Assembly: GCA_008080735.1 (NCBI GenBank)
Contig: SHMW01000038.1
Span: 1-37,866 of the forward strand
DNA: 37,866 nt
Direction of reading: 5' to 3'
Source: Promethearchaeota archaeon
Lineage (GTDB): Archaea; Asgardarchaeota; Lokiarchaeia; Sigyniarchaeales; SOKP01
The stretch's first letter is position 1. Each line of letters begins with the position of its first letter. Position numbers and translations under genes: made by a program. The notes under the pieces were generated by a model that worked only from the letters and a program-made list of their open reading frames with translations, did no database searches and was not told the origin of the DNA. Positions 1-8,004 of the stretch are shown here, one piece after another.

Positions 1-327
1 GGAAGATTTCCACCATCTATCGCTACTAGATTTTCGGAGGAATTTTTAGAATTGATTAAACCTTTGGATTCATACTCCGTGATCGTGGATCTACTTGATG
101 CTGTTTTCTTAAAGTTAAGCTCCATTGAGATTATCCTAAAATTACTTAAAGAAACAAGTAGAAATCTGGAAAAATCAGCTTTCGTAATACCTTTTAATCC
201 CCCTTTAAAGGAAGAAATAAAATATGTTTTGGAAAAAGCTAAATCTTCAAAAAGAAAAATTGTCCAAACCTTAGACGAGGCAAAGGAGTGGACTGGAATT
301 AGCCAAATTATTATAAAAAAAGATTAA
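1..327 (+). CDS. C-terminal part of a DUF835-like protein (5' end outside window)
   Basis: The frame is open from base 1 to a TAA at 325-327, giving 108 residues without a start. The TTG at 52 is probably internal, because upstream codons read as ordinary protein. The core alternates hydrophobic strand, helix, strand: a strand around SVIVDLLD, a helix over about 20 residues, then a strand around SAFVIPFNPPL. This order and the 'VIPFNP' turn recall the DUF835 domain, which in archaea often closes sensor or signalling proteins. The resemblance is from memory of the family pattern, so only moderately sure. The stop overlaps the stop of the convergent transporter gene by 4 nt. Confidence 0.5.
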   Translation, partial: GRFPPSIATRFSEEFLELIKPLDSYSVIVDLLDAVFLKLSSIEIILKLLKETSRNLEKSAFVIPFNPPLKEEIKYVLEKAKSSKRKIVQTLDEAKEWTGISQIIIKKD

Positions 328-1145
328 ATTTCTGTTTCTTTTCTAAAAGCGGTCAATAAAAAAACACCGATAATAATGACTGCGATTCCGCCTATCTGAA
401 TTAATAAAATTTCTTCACTAAGAGAAATTACCCCTAAAATAATTGAGAGTATTATACTCACTGATGTGAAACAAGGAATAACGCGGTTAGCTTTAGATTT
501 TGCAAACGCAAATTGCGTGAGAAGTAAGGTAAGCGTAGCCAGTATTAATGTTAGAATCCCAAATACGATCGTGAGAGTAATGTCTGGGGCAGAAGTTATC
601 CGCTTTGATACGGTTTGAAACGCCATTAAAGATCCCGCGGCGCCTCCTATTATTAATCCAGACGCAATATAGTCATTTGCCCGTGAAAATAATATTAGAA
701 CAATCTCAATACCTAATATTACAATAGAAATTATTAAAAGACTTAAAGCGTTAAAATCAGTCGATTGGAACGTACCCGTATTGGGATTGAAAGCGGTAAT
801 TAAGACTACACCAATAATAATTCCGATAATTCCTAATATTTCTATCATAGAGATATCTTCTTTCAAGATAAAATATGAGAATAATATAAAAATAACTAAG
901 CCATAACCCTCTAACGGTGCTATAATATTAATCGGGGCGAAAAGAAGGGCAACCCACTGAATAAACATATAAATTGAAGTTAAAATTGTGCCGAAAATCC
1001 ATATACCTGAACTTTTGCTTTTTATCTTTTTATCAACTTTTAATCCTTCAATTGCATACTTTTGAATTCCTTTCCCAATATTTTGTATAGTGTAGGCTAT
1101 AATTCCAATAATAAGACCAATAAGTATATCTTGATTAAGCGCCAT
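324..1145 (-). CDS. DMT/EamA-type multispanning transporter
   Basis: A 273-residue, strongly hydrophobic protein with about nine to ten membrane segments arranged as two similar halves, the usual size and layout of drug/metabolite transporter (EamA, NIPA-like) permeases. The segment after the loop around residues 70-80 (APINIIAPLEGYG) matches the conserved Pro/Gly-rich helix of DMT carriers, and the ILKEDIS-type loop is repeated as LSEEILL near the C-terminus. The substrate cannot be read from sequence. It starts at ATG 1145, with a GGAG at 1158-1161 at rather long spacing (12 nt). It may share a transcript with the DsrE-like gene just upstream on the same strand (33 nt gap). Confidence 0.8.
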   Translation of the reverse strand: MALNQDILIGLIIGIIAYTIQNIGKGIQKYAIEGLKVDKKIKSKSSGIWIFGTILTSIYMFIQWVALLFAPINIIAPLEGYGLVIFILFSYFILKEDISMIEILGIIGIIIGVVLITAFNPNTGTFQSTDFNALSLLIISIVILGIEIVLILFSRANDYIASGLIIGGAAGSLMAFQTVSKRITSAPDITLTIVFGILTLILATLTLLLTQFAFAKSKANRVIPCFTSVSIILSIILGVISLSEEILLIQIGGIAVIIIGVFLLTAFRKETEI

Positions 1146-1178
1146 AGTAATTTCACTCTCCTTTTTATTATACTTAAG

Positions 1179-1532
1179 CTAAAATGTTATTATTGTGTAT
1201 CCTTGCTCAATATATTTTCCAATACTTGGATGACCACTCATCTCGTCGCAGGTTGGAAAACCCATTTCATTTACTTTTTCCAAAGTCTCCATTTTATTAG
1301 AACAAGCTTTGCAGAAGCAATCAATCAATCCCGAATCTTTGAGCTTTTTATAAAAACTATACATTGGATTTGACTCGTTTTCAAACTCTCCCGCAAGTTT
1401 ACAAGCCGAGCCTTCAATAATAACCTTCACATCATAGCCTTTCTCATCCATATCAAGCGCATTCAATATAACATGAATAAAACACATAGGATCACCATTA
1501 AACGCATACAGAGCAAATTTTTTATCTGCCAT
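1179..1532 (-). CDS. DsrE-like small cysteine-rich protein
   Basis: 117 residues with the alternating strand/helix pattern of the DsrE/DsrF-like fold: an N-terminal strand FALYAFNGD, a helix, and a central strand YDVKVIIEGSAC. Six cysteines are visible (about residues 17, 44, 72, 74, 77, 95), with a CFCKAC cluster near 72-77 and Cys95. DsrE-family proteins commonly use such cysteines for sulfur relay or thiol chemistry. Here the cysteine number would also allow metal binding, so the role is undetermined. Start ATG 1532 has an AAAAGG-like Shine-Dalgarno. It lies upstream of and co-directional with the DMT transporter, which hints at a shared operon, though nothing proves common function. Confidence 0.65.
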   Translation of the reverse strand: MADKKFALYAFNGDPMCFIHVILNALDMDEKGYDVKVIIEGSACKLAGEFENESNPMYSFYKKLKDSGLIDCFCKACSNKMETLEKVNEMGFPTCDEMSGHPSIGKYIEQGYTIITF

Positions 1533-1657
1533 ATAATTCTAACCTTTTTAGAAGTTTTAATCTATATTTATTTGAGCTTGTATATAATCTTTATTTTTGT
1601 ATTTCACTCTATTTAATCTTGTAATCTTTATGTGAATATATTCCAGTAAATTGAAAG

Positions 1658-1665
1658 ATTTAAAC
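1658..1665 (+). promoter_or_regulatory. TATA-like element before the deoxyribosyltransferase-like gene
   Basis: The sequence gatttaaac lies about 25-30 nt before the ATG at 1689, and no Shine-Dalgarno is present in between. This spacing fits an archaeal TATA box driving a leaderless or nearly leaderless transcript. It is a pattern match in AT-rich DNA, so confidence is low. Confidence 0.35.
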
Positions 1666-1688
1666 TTGAATGAAAAATTGTTGTATCT

Positions 1689-2072
1689 ATGAAGAAGAAA
1701 CGCTTGACACCATCATTTTTGGAGAAATATGAGATATACGACTTTTCGAGAATTAAGGAAGAGAAAGTCTTTTTAGTGGGTTCAATAACGAAGGCAAAGG
1801 AATATTTTATTGAAATCGAATCCATCCTTCAAATTTCGCATCAAAAATTAGTTTCTATATGTTCGGTAGATGGACTTCTGAATAAAGAAAAATTTTCCGA
1901 GGATGAATGGGATCAACTCCAGTCGATAGCTCTGCGAAAATTACAGCAAGAAGATGCGATATTGGTATTGGATGCGGAGCAATATATTGGAGAACAATCT
2001 AAAGAGGAAATACAATATTTTGCCAATATTCTAAAAAGACCGATATATTACCTTTCAAATTTAAAAAGATGA
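1689..2072 (+). CDS. Nucleoside 2-deoxyribosyltransferase-like protein
   Basis: 127 residues. An N-terminal strand ends in VFLVGSI (about 26-32), a glycine-loop start typical of the nucleoside 2-deoxyribosyltransferase/DUF4406 fold. Near the C-terminus AILVLDAEQYIGEQSKEEI is followed by a Lys-Arg-Pro-Ile turn. The family pattern is an Asp/Asn-rich strand, then 'YIGxxxxxEI' with a catalytic-type Glu, then a helix and 'kPI'. Relatives cleave or transfer deoxyribose or ribose on nucleobases or nucleotides, and several act in defence or signalling; the substrate here is unknown. The 3' end overlaps the convergent HEPN gene by 12 nt, so the two genes are physically interlocked. Confidence 0.65.
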   Translation: MKKKRLTPSFLEKYEIYDFSRIKEEKVFLVGSITKAKEYFIEIESILQISHQKLVSICSVDGLLNKEKFSEDEWDQLQSIALRKLQQEDAILVLDAEQYIGEQSKEEIQYFANILKRPIYYLSNLKR

Positions 2073-2501
2073 TATTTTATTAATTTTTGACTCCACTAAT
2101 TTTATCACTTTTTCTGCCAACAAACTAGCATCAAGTGCCTCCTCAGGATCATCATAAAATTTAGATGGAATTCCCCCTGGTAATCCACTTGGATATCGAG
2201 TGGATATATAATATTGATCCAATTTTTTTGATTTTTGAACGGTTTCAAAATCTTTATCAAATTTAATAACAGAATCTAATAATTCGGCTATGGAATGTGT
2301 ATATAATATCTTAATTGATTTGATATGTAAATAGAGAAATGCTTTTAATGCTTTTTCTGCTGCTTGTTGAAAATGAAAGAGCGCTAAGTAATACCTCTCC
2401 ATCTTTCTCAAGGTATCCGCATCTCGAAACTCATCTTTAGCTTGGATGAACCATCTTTCAGCTTCTTCTTCACTCGGTCGTTTCATAAATTTTTTTTCCA
2501 T
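2061..2501 (-). CDS. HEPN domain protein (toxin-type partner of MNT)
   Basis: 146 residues, all helical. The segment FHFQQAAEKALKAFL (about 42-56) is the signature of the PF05168-type HEPN domain, followed by a 'THSIAELL' helix typical of the family. R36 and H43 are separated by six residues, which fits the RX4-6H spacing of HEPN ribonucleases. In many active HepT proteins that motif sits later, so activity is not claimed. It overlaps the end of the upstream MNT gene by 32 nt, the classic coupled order of MNT/HEPN toxin-antitoxin pairs. The ATG at 2501 or the in-frame ATG at 2486 could be the start. Confidence 0.82.
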   Translation of the reverse strand: MEKKFMKRPSEEEAERWFIQAKDEFRDADTLRKMERYYLALFHFQQAAEKALKAFLYLHIKSIKILYTHSIAELLDSVIKFDKDFETVQKSKKLDQYYISTRYPSGLPGGIPSKFYDDPEEALDASLLAEKVIKLVESKINKISSF

Positions 2502-2826
2502 TTTTTATTATATTATCTAAAAAAGAACTTTTAGGAAGCATATTTCCGAAATCCTCTTCGTTAAATATTACCAAATCTGTAGCGATTCTTCTCTCTAGAT
2601 TACTATAAATCAAATTTATCCACTCTTTCGTAGTTTTTGAATTTGGCATAATAACCAATAAATCAAGATCGCTATAAAGATCAATATTATCTTCATTAAA
2701 AGAGCCAAAAAAAAATACCTTTATAACTCCAATTTTTTTAAGCTGATTCAGAATATTATTAAGTGCTTTTTGGAGGTTTTTTTTTCTCGTTTTTTTTGCT
2801 TTTCTTATCGATGCAAGATTTACCAT
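2470..2826 (-). CDS. MNT-type nucleotidyltransferase (antitoxin-type)
   Basis: 118 residues of the minimal nucleotidyltransferase fold. The catalytic motif is complete: G41-S42, ten residues, then D53-x-D55, plus a third acidic strand (TDLVIF). In MntA/HepT systems this enzyme attaches AMP to the HEPN toxin and silences it; here that role is inferred from the intact motif and the overlapping HEPN gene. The N-terminus is Lys/Arg-rich (residues 8-20) and encoded by a poly-A tract in the coding strand. Start is ATG 2826. A perfect 12-bp palindrome sits about 26 nt upstream, a plausible operator. Confidence 0.85.
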   Translation of the reverse strand: MVNLASIRKAKKTRKKNLQKALNNILNQLKKIGVIKVFFFGSFNEDNIDLYSDLDLLVIMPNSKTTKEWINLIYSNLERRIATDLVIFNEEDFGNMLPKSSFLDNIIKNGKKIYETTE

Positions 2827-2851
2827 AGAAATGTACCATTGAATGTTCTGG

Positions 2852-2863
2852 AGGATTAATCCT
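2852..2863. promoter_or_regulatory. 12-bp perfect palindrome, operator candidate for the MNT/HEPN operon
   Basis: The sequence aggattaatcct reads identically on both strands. It lies 26-37 nt upstream of the MNT start and just downstream of a TATA-like stretch (aaatatttaatc on the - strand, about 2866-2878). That places it between TATA box and expected transcription start, where a repressor would block initiation. Toxin-antitoxin operons are usually autoregulated; binding here is inference. Confidence 0.4.
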
Positions 2864-3007
2864 AATGATTAAATATTTATCAACTATTAAAATTTATATA
2901 TTCTATTCAGATTTGCTTTCGGATTCTAGGAAAATTTTTTTTGATTATGAGTATTAATTTGCATAAGATAGGCTAAATCAAAAATTAGCTTTTGATTAAA
3001 CTAAATT

Positions 3008-3784
3008 ATGTTATTAAATTACTTCATAGGCACGGCGGGTTCTGGAAAGTCCTCTCTAACCGCAAATCTTAAAAATTATATTCTAAATCGAAATCCTGAA
3101 GTTTCGGTTGTGACTCTTAATTTGGACCCGGGAGTTAAAAATATGCCTTATATACCCGATGTTGATATACGAGATTATCTCGTGCTTGAGGAAGTTATGG
3201 CAGAATATAATTTGGGTCCAAACGGAGCTATGATTCTCTCCTCTGATCTAATGATAAACTATATCGACGATCTTAAGTATGAAATCGATCAGTATAATCC
3301 CGATTGGGTTTTAGTGGACACAGCAGGTCAACTGGAATTATTTTCTTTTCGAGAAACGGGACCCTTAATTGCCAGCTCATTAGGAATTGGAGATGTGCAA
3401 AAATCCGTCTCATTTTTATTTGATTCCAACTTCGTGAAGAGACCTAACGGATTTGTATCAACTTTATTGTTGGCTGCTTCAGTCCAATTTCGATTTAAAG
3501 ATATTCCGCAGATTAATCTCCTTTCGAAATCCGATTTACTAGACGAGGATCAGATTGATATGATCCTTAATTGGAGTCAAGATTTCCTTGCTTTAGAAGA
3601 TTCTACAAATGAGCGTGAAAAAGGATTAATAAGAGAATTATCATTGTTGATATCTGATATTTTCATTCAGATGGGCTCAACAGCAGAACTGATTCCGTGC
3701 TCTACGGTGGATGAACATGCTCTCGATTTATTATTCGGATATTTACAGAGGGTTTTTAATTCGGATCAATCACAATTTTATTGA
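3008..3784 (+). CDS. GPN-loop GTPase
   Basis: 258 residues. The P-loop GTAGSGKSS is at 8-16, the diagnostic Gly-Pro-Asn insertion at 70-72, DTAGQ (G3) at 104-108 and SKSD (G4) at 173-176, with the C-terminal region closing the homodimer in this family. Length and motif order match archaeal GPN GTPases (Pyrococcus PAB0955 type), the single archaeal relative of the eukaryotic Gpn1/2/3 proteins that help assemble and import RNA polymerase II. The archaeal role is not settled. The start ATG has no strong Shine-Dalgarno. It is followed 58 nt later by the sugar nucleotidyltransferase gene in the same direction. Confidence 0.95.
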   Translation: MLLNYFIGTAGSGKSSLTANLKNYILNRNPEVSVVTLNLDPGVKNMPYIPDVDIRDYLVLEEVMAEYNLGPNGAMILSSDLMINYIDDLKYEIDQYNPDWVLVDTAGQLELFSFRETGPLIASSLGIGDVQKSVSFLFDSNFVKRPNGFVSTLLLAASVQFRFKDIPQINLLSKSDLLDEDQIDMILNWSQDFLALEDSTNEREKGLIRELSLLISDIFIQMGSTAELIPCSTVDEHALDLLFGYLQRVFNSDQSQFY

Positions 3785-3842
3785 ATGAATAATTAGTATC
3801 TATAATTATTTATTAAAGCATAACTGCATTTCAATCGTATAT

Positions 3843-4940
3843 ATGAAGATTATTGGACCTATTGCGGGCATTGGTTCACGACTTCGCCCTTTTACATTAA
3901 GCAAACCAAAAGCTTTTATAAACGTAGCAGGAAAGACGGTTTTAGATCACATTTTAACCAAATTTCTAAATACATTCGATTCTAATACTGAACTTATCTT
4001 AATTGTAGGATATAAAAAACGCCAAATCATTGATTATGTAAAAAAACATTATTCTGATAAATTTCAGCTTACTTTTATTGAACAGATACCTCGAGGGTTT
4101 CAAGATAACGTGCCATTCTATTGGGGGCTCGGAGAGGCAGTATATTTAGCCCATAAGCGTTTTAAAAACGTAGAAATTAGAAATCCAGAAGATGACAAGC
4201 GGGAAGGATGCTTAATTTTCTTGGGAGATATGATCCTTTTAGATGAATATTCATATTTAATGTATCGTTATTATGAGTCTGATGTGGACGGAATAATCAC
4301 CGTAATGAAAGTTCCTAAGCAGGATGCGAGTTCTTATGGGATCGTTGATGTAGATGAGGATGGAATAATCAAGAAATTAATTGAAAAACCCAAAAGCTAT
4401 ATTTCCAATCTCGCTATCGCGGGAATTTATGCTTTTTCTTACCATGCATCCCAATCTCTGTTTAACCATCTCAAAAATAAATTAGAGACACGAAAAAAAG
4501 AAAATAAAGAGATATATTTAACCGAAAGTTTGCAAGATTTAGTTGATGAGGGATACAAAATCGCTGCGGTGGAACTTAAAAAGGGTATTTTGGATTTTGG
4601 AAAACCGGTATCATTATTGAAAGGAAATAAATACCTCTTAGAACAACAATCATATGATATAGAATATTTTCAGAACCGCGATGTTAAAATTGAGAAATCC
4701 TTAGTAAAAAATCCTTCTTATATTGGAAAAAATACTCAGATTGTTAACAGCATAATTGGACCCTTTGCGTCTATTGGCAAAAATTGTAACATCAAAAATT
4801 CAATCATAGAGAATTGTGTAATTGAAAAGAACACGCAACTTACCAATATTATTACCGAAAACTCCATTATTGGGAGCAACGTCTGTATTGATAGTATCTC
4901 CAAAAAAAATTTAATTATTGGAGATAAATGTGTTTACTAG
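3843..4940 (+). CDS. Sugar-phosphate nucleotidyltransferase with left-handed beta-helix tail
   Basis: 365 residues. The N-terminal domain carries the NDP-sugar pyrophosphorylase signature GSRLRPFT (11-18) followed by SKPK, and a metal-type Asp in FLGDM. Such enzymes join a sugar-1-phosphate to NTP and release pyrophosphate. From about residue 275 the sequence becomes hexapeptide repeats (YIGKNTQI, SIIGPFASIG, SIIENCVIE), a left-handed beta-helix as in the long glucose-1-phosphate thymidylyl/uridylyltransferases and GlmU. There are no clear acetyltransferase residues, so an acetyl-transfer function is not proposed. The product would feed surface glycan or N-glycan synthesis. An AT-rich TATA-like stretch at about 3807-3816 suggests its own promoter. 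Confidence 0.88.
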   Translation: MKIIGPIAGIGSRLRPFTLSKPKAFINVAGKTVLDHILTKFLNTFDSNTELILIVGYKKRQIIDYVKKHYSDKFQLTFIEQIPRGFQDNVPFYWGLGEAVYLAHKRFKNVEIRNPEDDKREGCLIFLGDMILLDEYSYLMYRYYESDVDGIITVMKVPKQDASSYGIVDVDEDGIIKKLIEKPKSYISNLAIAGIYAFSYHASQSLFNHLKNKLETRKKENKEIYLTESLQDLVDEGYKIAAVELKKGILDFGKPVSLLKGNKYLLEQQSYDIEYFQNRDVKIEKSLVKNPSYIGKNTQIVNSIIGPFASIGKNCNIKNSIIENCVIEKNTQLTNIITENSIIGSNVCIDSISKKNLIIGDKCVY

Positions 4941-5060
4941 TTTTTTCTTTACTATTTTTATAAATATCATAGATATTTTAATATCTAAAACCTCTTAGTA
5001 ACATTAATATAATTTTTTTAAATTATTGAATCCTTAATAGTTCTTAAAAAGGGAATAAAT

Positions 5061-6455
5061 ATGAAAACATTTATAGCATTTGATACTGGTCATAAGGAAC
5101 GCGGAAAACTCACCGAAAATTATACTCAACTCAAGGAATTATTAGAAGCAAATGATTTTGCCTGTCATGAATATTTTGAGACTTCGATAACTCAAGAGTC
5201 TCTGGAAGGGTATGATATTTTGGTGTTTGCATGTCCTGATTTTGCTAAAATTTCTAACAATGAGATGGTCGAAATAGAAAATTGGGTCAAACAAGATGGC
5301 GGTGGGCTACTCCTTTTATCTCACGCAGGCGGAGATAAGGGAAGAAGTAGCAATTTAAGTGAAATGAGTGAAATTTTTGGTATAACCTTTGAGAATGACC
5401 AAGTACTTGATAAACAACAAAATATTGGATTGGAAAATTTACCGATTATTACGAATTTTACTCCGCCTCATCCAATTACTACTGGACTTTCTAAGATTTG
5501 TTATAGGGCAGGCTGTTCTCTTTCTGTGATTGGTGCGGCGATTCCAGTTGCAATTTCTAATGAATCTTCGGACCCATTCTCTTCACCCCTTATATGCGTC
5601 TCTGAACCGGAAAAAGGGAGGGTATGTTGCAGCGGAAGCTATGAGATGTTTCGCGATAAGATTGGTGGCGGACTTCAATATGAAACACACACAGATCTGG
5701 CATTAAATATATTCAGCTGGTTAGTTTCGGAATATAGGGCAGATATGAAAACATTAGGTGAGTATGAAGCACCGGAAACTCAAGATTCGGAATTTGGTAC
5801 TTCAGAGATGGATTTAGGATCAACCTTAAGGGAAAAGGCATTAGGAGAAGTTCCAGCTATAAAGTTGAAAACTGAGATAAGGATATCAGACAAAAGCGAT
5901 TTAATGAAACTTTTACATGAATATCTTGCTCAGATAAACCATATGAAAAATACCATAGAAAAGCTTATAGAACTAGCATCGGTTTCTGAGGATGATATTG
6001 TGGAACTTCATAAGGAAAAAGAAGAAGAAACTGTAGAAATTGAATCTAAAGAAGAAGAAGTATCTGAGGATATGGCACAACCTATGTTTAGTGATGAGGA
6101 TTTCGAATCATTAAAGAAGGAAAAAAAGCCAGCAACTAGCACCGAGGAAAAAAAGAAAACTAAGGATAAATCAGGACTAGAAGAGGAACTGACTGAAGAA
6201 ATAGAAGAGGAAATCGAGGAAGAAGAGGAAGATATAGATATTGAAAATCGGCGGGAAGAATTAGAAGCGGAAGTAGGAAGCTTGGAGAAAAAATTAAAAT
6301 CGGTATTAAATCTCTTGGAATTTATTGAGAAAAACTACATCTCGGGTAAAATGGACGAGGATACCTACAATAAACAAAAGAAGAAACTCAATAAAGAAAT
6401 ACAAAAAATCAGAAAAAGAATAGGAAAGATTACCTCAGCCTTAGAAAAGGATTAA
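5061..6455 (+). CDS. GIFT-domain (IFT52/DUF4350-like) protein with acidic coiled-coil C-terminus
   Basis: 464 residues in three parts. Residues 1-225 form an alpha/beta class-I-amidotransferase-like domain without an evident catalytic triad: FIAFDTGH strand, YDILVFACP strand, GGGLLLLSHAGGD turn, and a late 'GRVCCSGSYEMFRD' strand-loop before a helix ending ALNIFSWLV. That order is the same as in the GIFT domain of ciliary IFT52 and of bacterial GldG/DUF4350 proteins, which are non-catalytic carbohydrate- or protein-binding modules. Residues 270-320 are helical. Residues 320-395 are very acidic and low-complexity (runs of Glu). Residues 395-464 form a coiled coil with a SHOCT-like 'SGKMDEDTYNKQ' turn. 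There is no signal peptide, so it is probably cytosolic. RBS-like AAAGGGA precedes the ATG. Confidence 0.72.
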   Translation: MKTFIAFDTGHKERGKLTENYTQLKELLEANDFACHEYFETSITQESLEGYDILVFACPDFAKISNNEMVEIENWVKQDGGGLLLLSHAGGDKGRSSNLSEMSEIFGITFENDQVLDKQQNIGLENLPIITNFTPPHPITTGLSKICYRAGCSLSVIGAAIPVAISNESSDPFSSPLICVSEPEKGRVCCSGSYEMFRDKIGGGLQYETHTDLALNIFSWLVSEYRADMKTLGEYEAPETQDSEFGTSEMDLGSTLREKALGEVPAIKLKTEIRISDKSDLMKLLHEYLAQINHMKNTIEKLIELASVSEDDIVELHKEKEEETVEIESKEEEVSEDMAQPMFSDEDFESLKKEKKPATSTEEKKKTKDKSGLEEELTEEIEEEIEEEEEDIDIENRREELEAEVGSLEKKLKSVLNLLEFIEKNYISGKMDEDTYNKQKKKLNKEIQKIRKRIGKITSALEKD

Positions 6456-7795
6456 CTTTTATTTTCATTCTGTTTTTTACTCTTGGGCCGAAATTCTTCC
6501 GGAACAAAAGGTTGAGCATATTTATTTACAATATTAAAGAATTCTTTATCACTTAATCCTTTTGTAATATTATCCAATTCATCCTTAATAATATGAAATG
6601 ATTTTCTGATTTCTTCTTTTGATTTTGATTCATGCTTTTGCTTGACTTCAGTAACGATTTTTTTGATGATCTCATCTGGAATACATTCCAAATCGAGCAC
6701 TTTTAGTTTTTGTTTTAATGCGTGCATAATTGATTTCGAACCAGAAAACTTTCCTAGATAAAATTTTCTCCTCCTTCCGACCATCTTCGGATTAATAGGT
6801 TCATATGTTAACGGATGTGCAAGAATTGCCGCAATATGGAGCCCACTTTCATGACTAAATGCATAATCCCCTACGATTGGCTTGTATTGAGAAATTGGTT
6901 GGCAAAAATATTCTTCACATACAGTACTTAATTCAGGTAATTTAGTCAAATCTATTCCTGTGCTAACTCCCATACGCTCCAAGATGGTCACAACTTCCTC
7001 GAGAGCCGCATTTCCCGCTCTTTCTCCATAACCATTTATACAGGTATGAGGATATTGACATCCTTCAAACACGCCCATCACTGTATTAGCAACTGCTAAA
7101 CCAAAATCATTGTGAGTGTGAATACCCATCGGAATATCTTTTTTCATAGGTTTGACTACCTCATCCCGGATTTTGCTAATTAGATAGCTTGCGGATGGTG
7201 GTGTGAGTACCCCTACAGTATCTCCAATAACGATGCGCTCAGCACCCGCCTTAATTGCAGTTTGAAAAACATTTTTAAGGTGATCGAATTCTGCTCTTGT
7301 GCCGTCTTCAGAAACCCAGTTGACTTTAAACCCATTATCTTTCGCATAGTTAATTGCGGAAGTGATTTGTTGAAGCTCATCTTCTTTGCTTAATTTCAAG
7401 GTTTTCATAAAGATTGGAGATACGGGCATAAATACAACGATTTCTTTCAAATCCGCATCAATACACGCATCAATATCTTCCTTTTTAGGACGAGCTATTC
7501 CCACGATGGATGAATTTTTACAGTCCTCATTTACGATAGTCTTTACAATATTTTTCTCGCTTTCGGATACTGCTGGAAACCCTACTGCGATAATTTTTAC
7601 CCCGATTTCGTCCATCATTTTTGCTAAATGTATCTTTTCATCAAGAGTTAGATACACTGTAGGGCTTTGTTCTCCATCTCTTAAGGTTTCATCCCATATA
7701 CATACCTTCTTAGGAAGATCATATTCTTTAAGGGCAATTTCATTATAATCTACTAAAAGTTCTTTCAATTCTTCTTTACTGAACTTGTAAGACAT
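6452..7795 (-). CDS. 2-isopropylmalate/homocitrate synthase family enzyme
   Basis: 447 residues of the DRE-TIM metallolyase superfamily, which condenses acetyl-CoA with a 2-oxoacid. Visible are WDETLRDGEQ (34-43, metal and base residues), the metal-binding HTHND (226-230) and NGYGERAGNA (254-263), the last two being signatures of LeuA, citramalate synthase, AksA/NifV and Lys20. The allosteric LeuA C-terminal domain is absent; instead there are about 70 helical, charged residues. The substrate (2-oxoglutarate, 2-oxoisovalerate or pyruvate) cannot be assigned. A longer TTG start at 7807 exists, but ATG 7795 gives the more usual N-terminus. The stop overlaps the convergent GIFT-domain gene by 4 nt. 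Confidence 0.88.
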   Translation of the reverse strand: MSYKFSKEELKELLVDYNEIALKEYDLPKKVCIWDETLRDGEQSPTVYLTLDEKIHLAKMMDEIGVKIIAVGFPAVSESEKNIVKTIVNEDCKNSSIVGIARPKKEDIDACIDADLKEIVVFMPVSPIFMKTLKLSKEDELQQITSAINYAKDNGFKVNWVSEDGTRAEFDHLKNVFQTAIKAGAERIVIGDTVGVLTPPSASYLISKIRDEVVKPMKKDIPMGIHTHNDFGLAVANTVMGVFEGCQYPHTCINGYGERAGNAALEEVVTILERMGVSTGIDLTKLPELSTVCEEYFCQPISQYKPIVGDYAFSHESGLHIAAILAHPLTYEPINPKMVGRRRKFYLGKFSGSKSIMHALKQKLKVLDLECIPDEIIKKIVTEVKQKHESKSKEEIRKSFHIIKDELDNITKGLSDKEFFNIVNKYAQPFVPEEFRPKSKKQNENKS

Positions 7796-8004
7796 AGTTA
7801 GAACCAATTAGGTTGAGAATGATATTTATATGAATAATTGACATTAAATAAATTAACTCATTTTAGCTAGTTTTTGAATGATTTTAAAAATTCCTACGTA
7901 GAAACATAATCATTTGGTTGAGTTTGGTTTTATCCTAACGATTAAGGTTATTTAATGAAGAAGAATGTGGGACTAAATCAAATTCATCTCTCATCTCAGA
8001 ATTC

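Noticed and set aside
1062..1373. A 103-codon open frame on the + strand over the transporter and DsrE-like genes
   Set aside because: It lies antisense to two well-supported genes, has no Shine-Dalgarno, and reads as low-quality hydrophobic/aromatic sequence without family pattern.
2061..2501. Claim that HEPN R36/H43 is the catalytic RX4-6H motif
   Set aside because: Spacing fits, but this helix position is unusual for active HepT toxins, so catalytic activity cannot be claimed from sequence.
7386..7748. A 120-codon open frame on the + strand inside the LeuA/homocitrate-synthase-family gene
   Set aside because: It is fully antisense to the conserved TIM barrel, so it is an artefact of codon bias.
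6452..7795. Re-citrate synthase as the identity of the LeuA-family enzyme
   Set aside because: Motifs HTHND and NGYGERAGNA match LeuA/homocitrate synthases, while the Re-citrate synthase pattern I remember differs around the Arg-rich N-terminus and GFGER region.
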